Origin: Acetobacter ghanensis
GTDB taxonomy: Bacteria; Pseudomonadota; Alphaproteobacteria; Acetobacterales; Acetobacteraceae
DNA length: 64,000 bases
Reading direction: 5' to 3'
NCBI RefSeq assembly: GCF_001499675.1
Contig: NZ_LN609302.1
Span: 652,896-716,895, forward strand
The position numbers and the translations under genes are program-made. Under the pieces are notes generated by a model. The model was not told where the DNA came from. It was given only the letters and a program-made list of their open reading frames with translations, and did no database searches. Positions 1 through 7,941 of the stretch are shown here, piece after piece. Positions within the stretch are counted from its first letter, which is position 1, and the number at the start of each line of letters is the position of its first letter.

Positions 1-607
1 TCCAGGAAGGTTCATAATCCTCAGCCTGGTTGCCCCATACTGTCCATCCTTCTCGTGGTCCACGAGCAAACATTTCCAGATAAGGACCGGGAGAGCACGC
101 TTCTATTAAATCATACTGCTCATCAGGCTTTCGGCTATGTTCTCTCTTCCGGGTCGCTAGATAATTAACCTGCGTTCTACCTGGTTGAAGTGTCCTGGCA
201 TTTTTACCTCGGACACCGAACAGCAGGATTTCGGTCACATTGCGAAAATAAAACCCAACCCCACGCCCATCAGAACCGCCATCCTTGCGGATTTTATGCC
301 AGATAATATTGGATTTATAGGTGAATCCCCATTCCTGCATTACCCGTAAACCATCAGGTAGCAAAGCATTTGGTACCCACAGATATAGGTGAGCTGTTGG
401 AGCGACAACATCCTTTACTGGCAAGGCGCATATATCATCCAGTGTCATCGTCAAATAACGTGATAGTCTATGATGTTCTGGAGCGATTTTTCCTGTACGG
501 TTTGTAAACTGCCAAGGAGGGTCCGCCAGAACAGTTCTAGCCTGACAGTTCTCCGCTACCTCCAGAAAATCTTTTATCGCATTTGGTGGAGAATTACGGT
601 CTGGCAT
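1..607 (-). CDS. MT-A70 family DNA N6-adenine methyltransferase, 3' end cut by window edge
   Basis: Reading the reverse strand from an ATG at 607 gives an open frame of at least 202 codons that runs off the left edge. Near residue 30 it has the catalytic motif LADPPWQF, a DPPW signature of MT-A70 adenine methylases. Further on come a segment beginning HLYLWVPNAL, a WGFTYKSNIIW block and a region around SRKPDEQYDLIE, all usual in this family. An in-frame TGA lies directly upstream, so ATG 607 is the first possible start. Such enzymes transfer a methyl group from SAM to adenine N6 and are common on phages and genomic islands, which fits the integrase next door. Whether it is part of a restriction system or an orphan cannot be decided here. 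Confidence 0.85.
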   Translation of the reverse strand, partial: MPDRNSPPNAIKDFLEVAENCQARTVLADPPWQFTNRTGKIAPEHHRLSRYLTMTLDDICALPVKDVVAPTAHLYLWVPNALLPDGLRVMQEWGFTYKSNIIWHKIRKDGGSDGRGVGFYFRNVTEILLFGVRGKNARTLQPGRTQVNYLATRKREHSRKPDEQYDLIEACSPGPYLEMFARGPREGWTVWGNQAEDYEPSW

Positions 608-751
608 TGCATGTCACAATCAAGGTTGGCGAACAAAAAAGAGATACTCTTGCGTTGATAGCGTTCGGATGCTTTAGGTGCAAACGATTTGCTCTTTGGC
701 AACTTTGGGTTCGACTAAAACATTAAGTTGCATCATGTTCTTGCATTGTTC

Positions 752-2359
752 TCACAATGGCAAGTTTTTTCTAGAGGCAAACAAACTTCCCGCATCCCAA
801 AACTCAGGATATTTCACGCTTTCTGCAACCCTTTTGAGGTTCACAATATCCACATCATCGAAATAGACAGTGCTTCCCACTGACTTGTCGTGGCTTTCAT
901 GCCTCAAAAAGTCATCAATCCAGGATTCACGTAACCCACCTTCACCATGCTCATGAATGTTTCTGAGTTTGGTCGAGACGTTATGCCGGAATGAATGGAA
1001 CACCACGCTCTTGCCAATGCCCAGACGTGATTTGAACTTGCTGAAGTCTCTCTGGAAGTGAGCAGAACGCTTGTTGTCTTGCCCCTTAAAATCAAGGTCA
1101 TGGAACAGGTAATGACGTTTCTGGTTCGTGGCTCTCTGGGCAAGGTCCAGCAATCCGGCTTCCTGCAAGGCCGTGCAAATGGGAACAACACGTTTCCCGG
1201 CCTCTGTCTTCGCACTCCATTCTGTCCAGGGTTTGCCTTTAACGGCAGGGTGGTCCTGCACCAGAATGCAGGGAATACCTTGTATCTCCTGAATGTCCTG
1301 TGGTCTTAAACGACAGATTTCTTCCAGTCGCATCCCTGTATAAGACGCAATCCCCACAATCATGGAAGCTGCCTTGTGGCTGATGGTGCCAAACTGCCAA
1401 GGCTGGCCTGCAATAGCCTTTAAGTCGCTGTCACTCCAACGCATACGATTGGTTTTGGACTGGGTGTCGAACTGCCAGCCACCTGTGAACACGTTACGGT
1501 CCACAAGGTCACGCAGGAGGAAATGTTTCCAAAGCCCGGAAAGCTTGGTGAAATGGTTTTTGACGGATTTCCCGGAGATACGTGGCAGTTTGCGTTTCTT
1601 CGCATCTGCCACAAATTCCTGAACTGTTCGGGTGTGATTGCGCTGTTTGCCATAACTCTCCGGTAGCTGTTCCATCAGGGCTTTGAAATGCCCAACATCT
1701 GCCCCGGTATAATCCCGCATGGGTTTATCCCCACAGACCTCCAGAAAGCGTTTGAAGGTGCGTTCGTAGGATTTGACCACAGTGGATTTGACTGTGGTGT
1801 CCTTGCTTTCCAGAAAAATTTTAATCGCTTCTGAAAACAGGGGAGAAGGCTTCTCCTTGGGAGCCAGAAAGGCTTTCATGTCCTTAATCTGGCTCTGGAT
1901 ATCCGTCAGAGCCGGAAGGGTGGCCTTGGTCTTTTTCAGGTCTGTGACAGTGCGTTCCAGCAGATGCACACTTTTACCAGTCAGTGTTCTGGCTTTCTCC
2001 AGCTTTTCCATCTGTTCCAGACTGTCCATGGAATGTCTGAGTTTCTGATGGTCATATTGCGTCTGGAGTTCTGCAATCCTGAGCTGATAGTCCTGAATAA
2101 GCAGGTCAAAGAGTTCCCGCACGTCTTCAGGGAGTTCATCCCTGATAAAATTTTCGTCTTCGCTGAGTTCTGTCTTGAGGTGCATTACGGAACAAAACAG
2201 CCTTTCGGTCTCTGCGAAAACTGCACACGCATATGGTTTAGCAACCTCGCGTTTGTTAGTGCCAAGGGAAAGCCATAGCTCCTTTTTTCCAATCACATCA
2301 CGGATATGTGAAGGGACGCGACGCCTGAAATGGTAGCCGGATGGCAGACGAATCAACAC
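752..2359 (-). CDS. Tyrosine recombinase (site-specific integrase)
   Basis: This 535-residue protein has an N-terminal DUF6538-like start (RLPSGYHFRRRVP), a long middle region rich in charged helices (about 50-170), a SAM-like core-binding domain (about 172-290) and a C-terminal catalytic domain. Catalytic candidates are Arg344 (TGMRLEE), His455 and Arg458 (HSFRHN), His487 (LRHES) and nucleophile Tyr499 (VYFDD). The start is probably GTG at 2359, with AGAGG about nine bases upstream. The gene lies just past the 3' end of tRNA-Leu, the standard arrangement for an element integrated into a tRNA gene. The element would extend leftwards out of the window. Confidence 0.92.
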   Translation of the reverse strand: MLIRLPSGYHFRRRVPSHIRDVIGKKELWLSLGTNKREVAKPYACAVFAETERLFCSVMHLKTELSEDENFIRDELPEDVRELFDLLIQDYQLRIAELQTQYDHQKLRHSMDSLEQMEKLEKARTLTGKSVHLLERTVTDLKKTKATLPALTDIQSQIKDMKAFLAPKEKPSPLFSEAIKIFLESKDTTVKSTVVKSYERTFKRFLEVCGDKPMRDYTGADVGHFKALMEQLPESYGKQRNHTRTVQEFVADAKKRKLPRISGKSVKNHFTKLSGLWKHFLLRDLVDRNVFTGGWQFDTQSKTNRMRWSDSDLKAIAGQPWQFGTISHKAASMIVGIASYTGMRLEEICRLRPQDIQEIQGIPCILVQDHPAVKGKPWTEWSAKTEAGKRVVPICTALQEAGLLDLAQRATNQKRHYLFHDLDFKGQDNKRSAHFQRDFSKFKSRLGIGKSVVFHSFRHNVSTKLRNIHEHGEGGLRESWIDDFLRHESHDKSVGSTVYFDDVDIVNLKRVAESVKYPEFWDAGSLFASRKNLPL

Positions 2360-2380
2360 AAGAATGGCCTCTGTGTGTAG

Positions 2381-2405
2381 AAGCCTTGTGTAGAAGACAA
2401 GGCTT
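2381..2405. repeat. Perfect 9-bp inverted repeat between integrase and tRNA-Leu
   Basis: AAGCCTTGT and ACAAGGCTT flank a 7-base loop. The repeat lies just upstream of the integrase start and could be a recombinase arm site, an operator for integrase, or a structured leader. It is not followed by a T-run on the tRNA strand. Confidence 0.55.
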
Positions 2406-2430
2406 TTATGGTTGTTGAAAGACCATAAAA
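2404..2430. repeat. Second AT-rich 9-bp inverted repeat next to the first
   Basis: TTTTATGGT and ACCATAAAA are separated by nine bases and share two positions with the preceding hairpin. The repeat lies 25 bases past the tRNA-Leu 3' end. It may be a weak terminator for the tRNA or part of the attachment region. Confidence 0.5.
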
Positions 2431-2455
2431 GTCAATGAAATCAATATGTTATGGG

Positions 2456-2541
2456 TGGTGCGAACTGCGGGACTCGAACCCGCACGCCCATACGGGCTGG
2501 AGATTTTAAGTCTCCTGCGTCTACCATTCCGCCAAGTTCGC
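2456..2541 (-). tRNA. tRNA-Leu(UAA)
   Basis: The reverse strand folds as a class II tRNA. Acceptor GCGAACT pairs with AGTTCGC, the anticodon stem GGAGA/TCTCC encloses loop CTTAAAA (anticodon UAA), a variable arm follows, and the T-arm contains GGTTCGAGTCC. Discriminator A and an encoded CCA end the gene. The adjoining integrase points to this gene as the attachment site of an integrated element. Confidence 0.95.
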
Positions 2542-2618
2542 ACAGGGTCGAAAGTCCATTGTGAGGACAGGTAGGGTCAGTTCTTTAGCATGGTTCGGCT
2601 GTCTCGCAAACGCTTGGG

Positions 2619-3338
2619 TTATTTGGCGTGCAAAAGTAGCGGGCCTTTCTGGCGTAGCCACGTTTCCGCCTGTTTTCTATGCGGAGTAATGTTGGCGACT
2701 TGCAGCCAAAAGAGGGGGCCATGGTTCATATGCCGCAGGTGGCTGAGTTCATGGGCAATCAGGTAATGGCGGACCAAAGGTGGCGCCATGATCACGCGCC
2801 AAGAGAGCATTATTCTGCCCGATGAGGAGCAGCTTCCCCAACGGCTGGATGTATCCCGTATATCAACCCGAGATGGGTGTAATCCGGTATTATCAGCCAT
2901 TGTCTGCACTTCGCGTTTCAGAACAGTTGTCGCATGAGCGCGCAAAAAATCGGCGACACGTCTGTTCACAAATGCTTTTTCTCCGCTCACCATAAGGCGA
3001 TCATGTTCAAGCCATGCTCCTCCCACTTGATCCGGAGCGTGAACAATAAGGTGGGGTTTACCCTCAATGGGAATGATGCTGCCCGCTGAAAAAGATGGGG
3101 TTTTTTCTAGCCGTTGCAGGCGCTCATCAATCCAGCGGTGGTTTTTTTGCACAAACAAAAGCGCCTGAGCTGGTGGGCAGCCTTGCGGAAGTGTGACAAC
3201 AAGGTGTTGCTCCTGTGGTGCAATGCGCAGGGAAAGGCGCTTGGCACGTTTGGAAGGTTTCCAGACGACCTTTAAGGTTCTCCGCTCCGGGGTATCAATT
3301 TCCGTTGGGAGGTGTCGCAGGTTCTGCGGGCCAGTCAA
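2619..3338 (-). CDS. YgjP-like (DUF45) zinc metallopeptidase
   Basis: The C-terminal half holds the zinc motif HELSHLRHMNHGPLFW (HExxH plus a downstream His), as in YgjP/SprT-like family proteins. The N-terminal part (TLKVVWKPSKRAKRLSLRI) fits the same family. The frame stays open up to an ATG at 3461, but that start would overlap the upstream cysteine-cluster gene by about 170 bases and adds unconserved-looking residues. I prefer TTG 3338, which has GGAGG nine bases upstream and gives 239 residues, close to family length. The overlap with the upstream gene is then 44 bases, suggesting cotranscription. Substrate unknown. Confidence 0.8.
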   Translation of the reverse strand: MTGPQNLRHLPTEIDTPERRTLKVVWKPSKRAKRLSLRIAPQEQHLVVTLPQGCPPAQALLFVQKNHRWIDERLQRLEKTPSFSAGSIIPIEGKPHLIVHAPDQVGGAWLEHDRLMVSGEKAFVNRRVADFLRAHATTVLKREVQTMADNTGLHPSRVDIRDTSSRWGSCSSSGRIMLSWRVIMAPPLVRHYLIAHELSHLRHMNHGPLFWLQVANITPHRKQAETWLRQKGPLLLHAK

Positions 3339-3765
3339 CGATGTAATCCTCCAGAGCTCCAGCGCGTCTTTCACTGATGCAGCGTCCTGATGCAGAGGCA
3401 CCGGATTCCACAACTGTTTTGGGGTCTCCGGTAATGAGTGGATGCCAGGATGGCAGGTCACGCCCTTCTGATAGTCGTTTATAGGCGCAATCGGGCGGTA
3501 GCCAGTCCAGTTCAGGAATCATGGCCGGTGTGAGGGTAATACAGTCCTGTACCTTGCGGTGGCGCTTGGGGTAGTCCGTACACTGGCAGGTTTTTACATC
3601 CAGAAGGCGGCACGCAACGGTGGTGTAATACAGTTCCTCTGTTTCATCATCACGCAGTTTATGTAGGCAGCATCGACCACATCCATCACAGAGGGATTCC
3701 CACTGTTCGGTTGTCATGTCAGCAAGAGGGACGGTTTTCCAGAAGGGATGAGAAGGCGATGTCAT
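3295..3765 (-). CDS. YcgN/UPF0260 family cysteine-cluster protein
   Basis: The 156-residue protein begins MTSPSHPFWKTVPLADM and carries the conserved CDGCGRCCLHKL cluster near residue 29, with further Cys in ACRLLDVKTCQC and a tail of the type seen in the YcgN family. The cysteines probably bind a metal or Fe-S cluster; the biological role is unknown. ATG 3765 overlaps the stop of the upstream permease-like gene as ATGA, so translation is likely coupled. A longer start at 3831 would overlap that gene heavily and was not chosen. Confidence 0.88.
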   Translation of the reverse strand: MTSPSHPFWKTVPLADMTTEQWESLCDGCGRCCLHKLRDDETEELYYTTVACRLLDVKTCQCTDYPKRHRKVQDCITLTPAMIPELDWLPPDCAYKRLSEGRDLPSWHPLITGDPKTVVESGASASGRCISERRAGALEDYIVDWPAEPATPPNGN

Positions 3766-4184
3766 TGTACAATGCTGCAGAAGATTGAGAGAAGAACGGT
3801 CAGAAAAAAGGGTTTTTGCAAAAGAGGCCACCAGAAAAGGCGTAGTCTGGCATGTGTGTTAGCCCCCATTTCCTGTGCTGTTGCTGACCAACTGGGTTGC
3901 ACTGTTCTTATGGGTAAAGAGAGCGGGACCAGAAGGAGCGGTAAAAGAAGAAGGCCCTGATAAAATGGCGTCATTCCCGAAGACATGAGAAAAGGAAGTG
4001 TAATGGACAGCCCAGTGCAGGGCAGCAGAAGAGCGAGGGCAACGGTATAAAGAGACCGCTCCGCACGGCAGGTTATGGTCAGAAACAGAAACGCACCAGC
4101 ACCCACCAGACTGGTCATGCACATGATAAGACCAGAGATGAGAGCAGTGCAAAACGGAACATGGGTTACAAAAAAAGGAATCAT
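3762..4184 (-). CDS. Truncated ABC-transporter permease-like membrane protein
   Basis: The protein has about 140 residues with three or four hydrophobic segments. Near the C-terminus it has an EAA-loop-like motif (AQEMGANTHARLRLFWWPLL), the cytoplasmic element by which binding-protein-dependent permeases contact their ATPase. It stops about 20 residues later, whereas family permeases (about 260-290 residues) continue with two more helices. ATG 4184 overlaps the binding-protein stop as ATGA, and its own stop overlaps the next start as ATGA. These tidy junctions argue against a frameshift. Whether the product works in transport is doubtful. An alternative start at 4199 adds five residues. Confidence 0.6.
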   Translation of the reverse strand: MIPFFVTHVPFCTALISGLIMCMTSLVGAGAFLFLTITCRAERSLYTVALALLLPCTGLSITLPFLMSSGMTPFYQGLLLLPLLLVPLSLPIRTVQPSWSATAQEMGANTHARLRLFWWPLLQKPFFLTVLLSIFCSIVQ

Positions 4185-5290
4185 ATCCGGCGGAGCCATT
4201 GCTGAAAACGCTCGGTCAGTTTGTTCAGATTGTTGGCCCAGAAAGTGTCATCCACCGCAATGGCCGGAGGAATGCGGCCAATGCGCGGTGTAAGGGTGTT
4301 CAGTTCTGTTATGGAAGGGAGGGAGGGCCAGGCATTGGCAAAGGCCTGCTGCTGTGCGGCCTGCTCCAGCCATGAGACAAAAGCCAGAGCCGCCGTGTTT
4401 TTGGCGGCAGATGCCAGCACGCCCCATCCGTATTGCACCAGAAAGCGTTGCTGCCAGTAAAGGCCAAAGCGCTGACGGTCCGGGTCGACAGAACCCAGAA
4501 TTTCTCCCGTGGGTACGCACCCCATAAGCGCTCCCCCAGATGCCAGAATACGCCCGGCTTCTTCTGGCGTGGACCACCACGCAATATAGGGACGTAACTG
4601 CTCAAGTTTAAGAAACGCATGGTTCACGCCTTCTGGCGAGGCGAGAACATGGTAAAGTGCATTGGCGGGCACTCCATCGGCCAGCAAGGCAATCTCCAGC
4701 GTCATGCGTGGGTCTCGTCGCAGGCTGCGTCGGCCGGGGTGGCGTGCAACATCCCAAAAATCCAACCAACTGGGTGCAGTGTCAAAACGGGCCTTGTCCC
4801 ATGCCATAGCGTAATCAATGGCGGCAGAAGGTTGGCCGCAATTAGTGGCGGAACTGTCTGTCTGATGGCTGGAAAAAAGCTTGAGGTCGCAACCAAGGCG
4901 CAAGCTGCTGCTTTCCATCATGGCGGCTGCCACGCTGTGGTGTGTCTGGTTTGCAGCGCGTTGCAGGTCGGATATCTGGCCGTTCCATCCGTGTGGCACA
5001 ATACTCTGGTGGGTTAGCTGTTCGTAAGGTTTGAACAGGACTTTACTTTGTGCTTCGGCAATTTTTCCAGCAAAGGTCAGAATATGCAGGCTTGTATCTG
5101 CTGCTGGCTTTTGCACGCGACGGGCTGTTGCAGGTGCAGGCAGCAAGGGTGTCAGGCACCCCAGACCAGCCAGCAACGCGCTGCGGCGCGACAAAGCACC
5201 ATGAGAGGATGCCTGCCCCTGTTCCTGGGAGGACAATGCCTGCCTGTTGGGTATGTTCAGGAAAGGGAAAGAGAACAGGGGAAACCTCAT
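4181..5290 (-). CDS. Extracellular solute-binding protein, PotD-like, Tat-type signal
   Basis: A 369-residue protein with an N-terminal twin-arginine-like segment (SRRSALLAGLGCL near residue 34, ending after LLPAPATA), so probably exported to the periplasm. The mature part looks like the type 2 periplasmic-binding fold of spermidine/putrescine or iron-type binding proteins (LHILTFAGKIAEAQSK, then AMAWDKARFDTAPSWLDFWD, which resembles the hinge region of PotD relatives). It lies between an ATPase-like gene and a permease-like gene, as in an ABC importer operon. The ligand cannot be assigned, and both partners look degenerate, so real uptake is uncertain. Confidence 0.75.
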   Translation of the reverse strand: MRFPLFSFPFLNIPNRQALSSQEQGQASSHGALSRRSALLAGLGCLTPLLPAPATARRVQKPAADTSLHILTFAGKIAEAQSKVLFKPYEQLTHQSIVPHGWNGQISDLQRAANQTHHSVAAAMMESSSLRLGCDLKLFSSHQTDSSATNCGQPSAAIDYAMAWDKARFDTAPSWLDFWDVARHPGRRSLRRDPRMTLEIALLADGVPANALYHVLASPEGVNHAFLKLEQLRPYIAWWSTPEEAGRILASGGALMGCVPTGEILGSVDPDRQRFGLYWQQRFLVQYGWGVLASAAKNTAALAFVSWLEQAAQQQAFANAWPSLPSITELNTLTPRIGRIPPAIAVDDTFWANNLNKLTERFQQWLRRI

Positions 5291-5326
5291 GCGTCGTTAT
5301 GATTGACTAGAACCGCCAACCTAAAT

Positions 5327-6448
5327 CTAGCCGTTTTTTTTATCCATCGGAAAGGCTGTAGCATTTTGCGTTTGCCATGCAAGTAGGGCCGGACGACCAG
5401 CGCCAAGTTCCCGCTGGGTGTGTACAGGGGGGCGATTGACGGTTATTTCCGTCCCATCCCGCAGGCGCATCCGCATGATAATGGTGTGGCCAAGGTGATG
5501 GGCCGAAACAAGGGAACACGGCAGGTCCCCAGCTTCCATCATATCCTCGGCCTCTCCCTGTCGTGGGAAAAGGACGGAAAGCCTGTCAGGAAGAACGCAG
5601 ATGCTGGCCAGATCGTGCTCTTCCAGATCTGCATCCGCCATGGCTTCCACGGTTTCGCCAGATGGCAGGCGGAGTTCGGCAATGTCGTCATCAATACGCA
5701 GGACCTTGCCGGTCAGGATATTGGCTTCTCCCAAAGCCAACGCCACGGCCGGGGTCGCAGGGCGGTTGAGCAGGGTTGGCGCATCGGCCAGTTGGAGCAG
5801 GCAGCCGTTTTCCATCACCCCAATGGTATTGGCCGCCATAAAAGCTTCTGTGCGGTCGCGGGTGAGGAACAGGGAGGTCAGGCCAATAGCCTGTCGGAGA
5901 CGTTCCAAAAAGACGACTGACCGTTTGGCGACCTGTGGAGGCATCCCCTCCAACGGCTGGTTAAGCACCAACAGGTCGGGTGAGGTTATAAGCGCACGGG
6001 CCAGAGCCGTCCGAAAAGTTTGCTCCGCAGAGAGTGCCGGAGGGAGCAGCGCGCGTGCTGCATCAAGCCCGGTCAGGGCCAGCATCTCGTCACGTCGTCG
6101 GCTGATCTCTGGCTTGGGCATTGTGCCCATGGCGCGCAGGGGGAAGAGAATGTTGTCTGTCACGTTCAGGTGCGGAAAAAGAGGCGCGTGCAGACCCAGA
6201 GTCGAAATTCCACGTTTGCCTTGTGGCTGATGGCTGACATCCACACCTTGGATGCATATCTGCCCTGAGGACGGGCGGCGTCCAGCCAGCTCCTCGGTCA
6301 GTGCGGTCAGATCCTGCGTGTTGGAACCGATTCCCAGCAGGGCAACACAACGGCCAGCGGGAAGGCGTAAAGTTAGTGGGGGCGCGCCGGGTAGGACAGT
6401 CAAATCCGTAAGCGCTAAAGCTGGGGGTGAGCCATGCGCGAGCGGCAT
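5327..6448 (-). CDS. Degenerate ABC ATPase-like protein with TOBE-type C-terminus
   Basis: At 373 residues with an N-terminal ATPase-like domain and a C-terminal TOBE-like region (about 255-370), the layout is that of PotA/FbpC-type importers. Key residues are gone. The P-loop reads LLGIGSNTQDLT (39-47) without the GK(S/T) lysine. The Q-loop glutamine appears replaced. The signature is LSAEQ instead of LSGGQ. Walker B ends LLVLNQP instead of LLLLDEP. The H-loop reads LTRDR rather than THDR/Q. The frame is long and uninterrupted, which suggests selection to keep a non-hydrolysing protein, or very recent decay. It heads the minus-strand operon with the binding protein 36 bases downstream. Confidence 0.8.
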   Translation of the reverse strand: MPLAHGSPPALALTDLTVLPGAPPLTLRLPAGRCVALLGIGSNTQDLTALTEELAGRRPSSGQICIQGVDVSHQPQGKRGISTLGLHAPLFPHLNVTDNILFPLRAMGTMPKPEISRRRDEMLALTGLDAARALLPPALSAEQTFRTALARALITSPDLLVLNQPLEGMPPQVAKRSVVFLERLRQAIGLTSLFLTRDRTEAFMAANTIGVMENGCLLQLADAPTLLNRPATPAVALALGEANILTGKVLRIDDDIAELRLPSGETVEAMADADLEEHDLASICVLPDRLSVLFPRQGEAEDMMEAGDLPCSLVSAHHLGHTIIMRMRLRDGTEITVNRPPVHTQRELGAGRPALLAWQTQNATAFPMDKKNG

Positions 6449-6521
6449 GCAACTATGTCCTTTTTTGTGGGTTACATAGGGTGTTGTAATTTAAAACGAT
6501 AAAGTCAACGAGGTTTGTTTC

Positions 6522-6824
6522 ATGTCATCAGATAAAATCAAAGACGTTAAGCTTGCTGGTGAAGCCGCAGCGGATTCCGCGCGGGAGGAACTGGACGCCG
6601 TTAAGGCCCATATTGAGCGCCTGGTTACACAACATATTGTTCCGGCACTGGGCCGCGCAGGCGGAAAAGCCGGAGATCTGACGGAACAGGCAGTTGCCAA
6701 TGCGCGCGAACTGGCGGATCATACACGTAACGATCTTGCAAAGCGCACAGGCAGTCGCTCGTCCTGGTTGTCCATTGCCATTTCTGGCGTGGTAGGGTTT
6801 ATCATCGGGCGCATGTCTCGCTGA
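6522..6824 (+). CDS. DUF883/ElaB-YqjD-like membrane-anchored protein
   Basis: This 100-residue protein has a long charged amphipathic helix (about 1-75, many Ala, Glu and Lys) and one C-terminal membrane segment (WLSIAISGVVGFIIGRMSR), the ElaB/YqjD/DUF883 layout. Relatives in E. coli associate with ribosomes at the inner membrane in stationary phase; that role is only inferred here. AGG lies near position -10 before ATG 6522. The gene is followed after 40 bases by another small membrane protein, as in yqjD-yqjE loci. Confidence 0.8.
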   Translation: MSSDKIKDVKLAGEAAADSAREELDAVKAHIERLVTQHIVPALGRAGGKAGDLTEQAVANARELADHTRNDLAKRTGSRSSWLSIAISGVVGFIIGRMSR

Positions 6825-6864
6825 CGCTTTGCGCGTCATCTGCACGAAGGTAGCTCCAGAGCCC

Positions 6865-7290
6865 ATGCGTATCTTTGATCTTGGTAAATCCGCCCTATCT
6901 GCCCAGTCTTCTCTTATGCAGCAGATGGCCATCCGTTACGGCCGTCAGGCCGCCTGCCTGATTATGGCTGCGGTATTTGGCCTTTTTGCCCTGATTACGG
7001 GGCATGGGTTGCTCTGGATTCTTCTCGTGTTTGTTGGCCACTTCGGGCCGGTCGGCGCGTCCTTTACCGTTTTTGGTCTGGATGTGCTGGCGGCTCTGGT
7101 GTGCGTTCTGTTTGGTCGCCGCTCCTACCTGACAACGGAGGAAGTGGAAGCCCGGATCATGCGTGACCGTTGCATGACCCAAATGCGCGACTCCGTAACC
7201 ATGGCTGCGGTTACGGCTACGGTCGCCACCGCTGTTGGCCGTGGTGGCACCCGCAAGGTGTGGGATATCGTGCGCGGTAAAAAGGACTGA
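6865..7290 (+). CDS. Small two-helix membrane protein, possibly YqjE-like
   Basis: About 141 residues from ATG 6865; an upstream TTG at 6829 is possible but has little support. Two hydrophobic segments (around CLIMAAVFGLFALITGHGLL and VFGLDVLAALVCVLF) are followed by a soluble tail rich in Arg and Thr. The position directly after a DUF883 protein recalls YqjE-type holin-superfamily proteins, but residue similarity is too weak to assert. No known function. Confidence 0.65.
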   Translation: MRIFDLGKSALSAQSSLMQQMAIRYGRQAACLIMAAVFGLFALITGHGLLWILLVFVGHFGPVGASFTVFGLDVLAALVCVLFGRRSYLTTEEVEARIMRDRCMTQMRDSVTMAAVTATVATAVGRGGTRKVWDIVRGKKD

Positions 7291-7382
7291 ATCTGTCCAG
7301 TCTAGGTTAAGCCATAGGTTCCATTCCAAATTTGCATTGGCGCGCTGGATTGTTTCTGTAAATGATGGCGTCAGTCTTTTGT

Positions 7383-7407
7383 GAGCGTGCAAATTTTTTG
7401 TATGCTC
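7383..7407. promoter_or_regulatory. Candidate MarR operator palindrome
   Basis: GAGCGTGCAA and TTGTATGCTC form an imperfect inverted repeat (8 of 10 positions) around a five-base centre, 18 bases before the MarR-family start. Such genes usually regulate their own promoter through a palindrome of this size. Inferred from position and symmetry only. Confidence 0.4.
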
Positions 7408-7424
7408 GCTAGTGTGAGCAGTGA

Positions 7425-7919
7425 ATGGAACGAGAGCATAATCCTGTTGTGGCCAACGAGACCCGCCGGTCATTCGGTTACCGGCTGGCTCGACTTGCGT
7501 CCATGTGGCGACGGGAAATTGACGCCGATTTGCGGGTGTTCGGCCTGACCGACGCCACGTGGCGGCCCATTTATTATCTCAACTTTTCATCTTCCTCCAT
7601 GCGCCAGACCGATCTGGCCCGTTCTCTCTCGCTGGAGGCCCCTTCATTGGTGCGGCTTCTGGATGTGCTGGAAAAGCGCGGCTATGTTGTGCGTGAGACG
7701 GATGAGGAAGACCGACGGTCCAAGCTTGTCAGCATTACATCACAGGGGCGGCAGGTAGCTGCACTGGTCAGCCGTGTGGCCGATCAGGTTACGGCGCGGC
7801 TGACGGCTGGTGTGTCCGACCCGGAGTTGGAAGAATGCTGTGGTGTTCTCGACCGGGTGGAGCAGGCCGCGCAGGCCCACAAAGAGAGTGCCGACGCGGA
7901 AAAGAGGGATGCACGATAA
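7425..7919 (+). CDS. MarR family transcriptional regulator
   Basis: This 164-residue protein has a winged-helix domain. The recognition region is MRQTDLARSLSLEAPSLVRL, the wing contains the MarR signature DEEDRRSKLVSITSQGR, and a C-terminal dimerisation helix follows. It directly precedes DUF1656, HlyD-family and NodT-family genes on the same strand, so it probably represses that aromatic-compound efflux operon, possibly with phenolic acids as inducers (inference). ATG 7425 has a weak ribosome-binding site; GTG 7449 is an alternative. Confidence 0.9.
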   Translation: MEREHNPVVANETRRSFGYRLARLASMWRREIDADLRVFGLTDATWRPIYYLNFSSSSMRQTDLARSLSLEAPSLVRLLDVLEKRGYVVRETDEEDRRSKLVSITSQGRQVAALVSRVADQVTARLTAGVSDPELEECCGVLDRVEQAAQAHKESADAEKRDAR

Positions 7920-7941
7920 TGCTGGTGTCCAAGGCGGTATC

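Noticed and set aside
3339..3461. Longer N-terminus of the zinc metallopeptidase
   Set aside because: The extra part is read out of frame over the conserved C-terminal part of the cysteine-cluster gene, and a better ribosome-binding site lies before TTG 3338.
3762..4199. Permease truncation as a third homopolymer frameshift
   Set aside because: The stop is part of an ATGA junction with the following gene, and no continuation of permease sequence exists in other frames before that gene starts.
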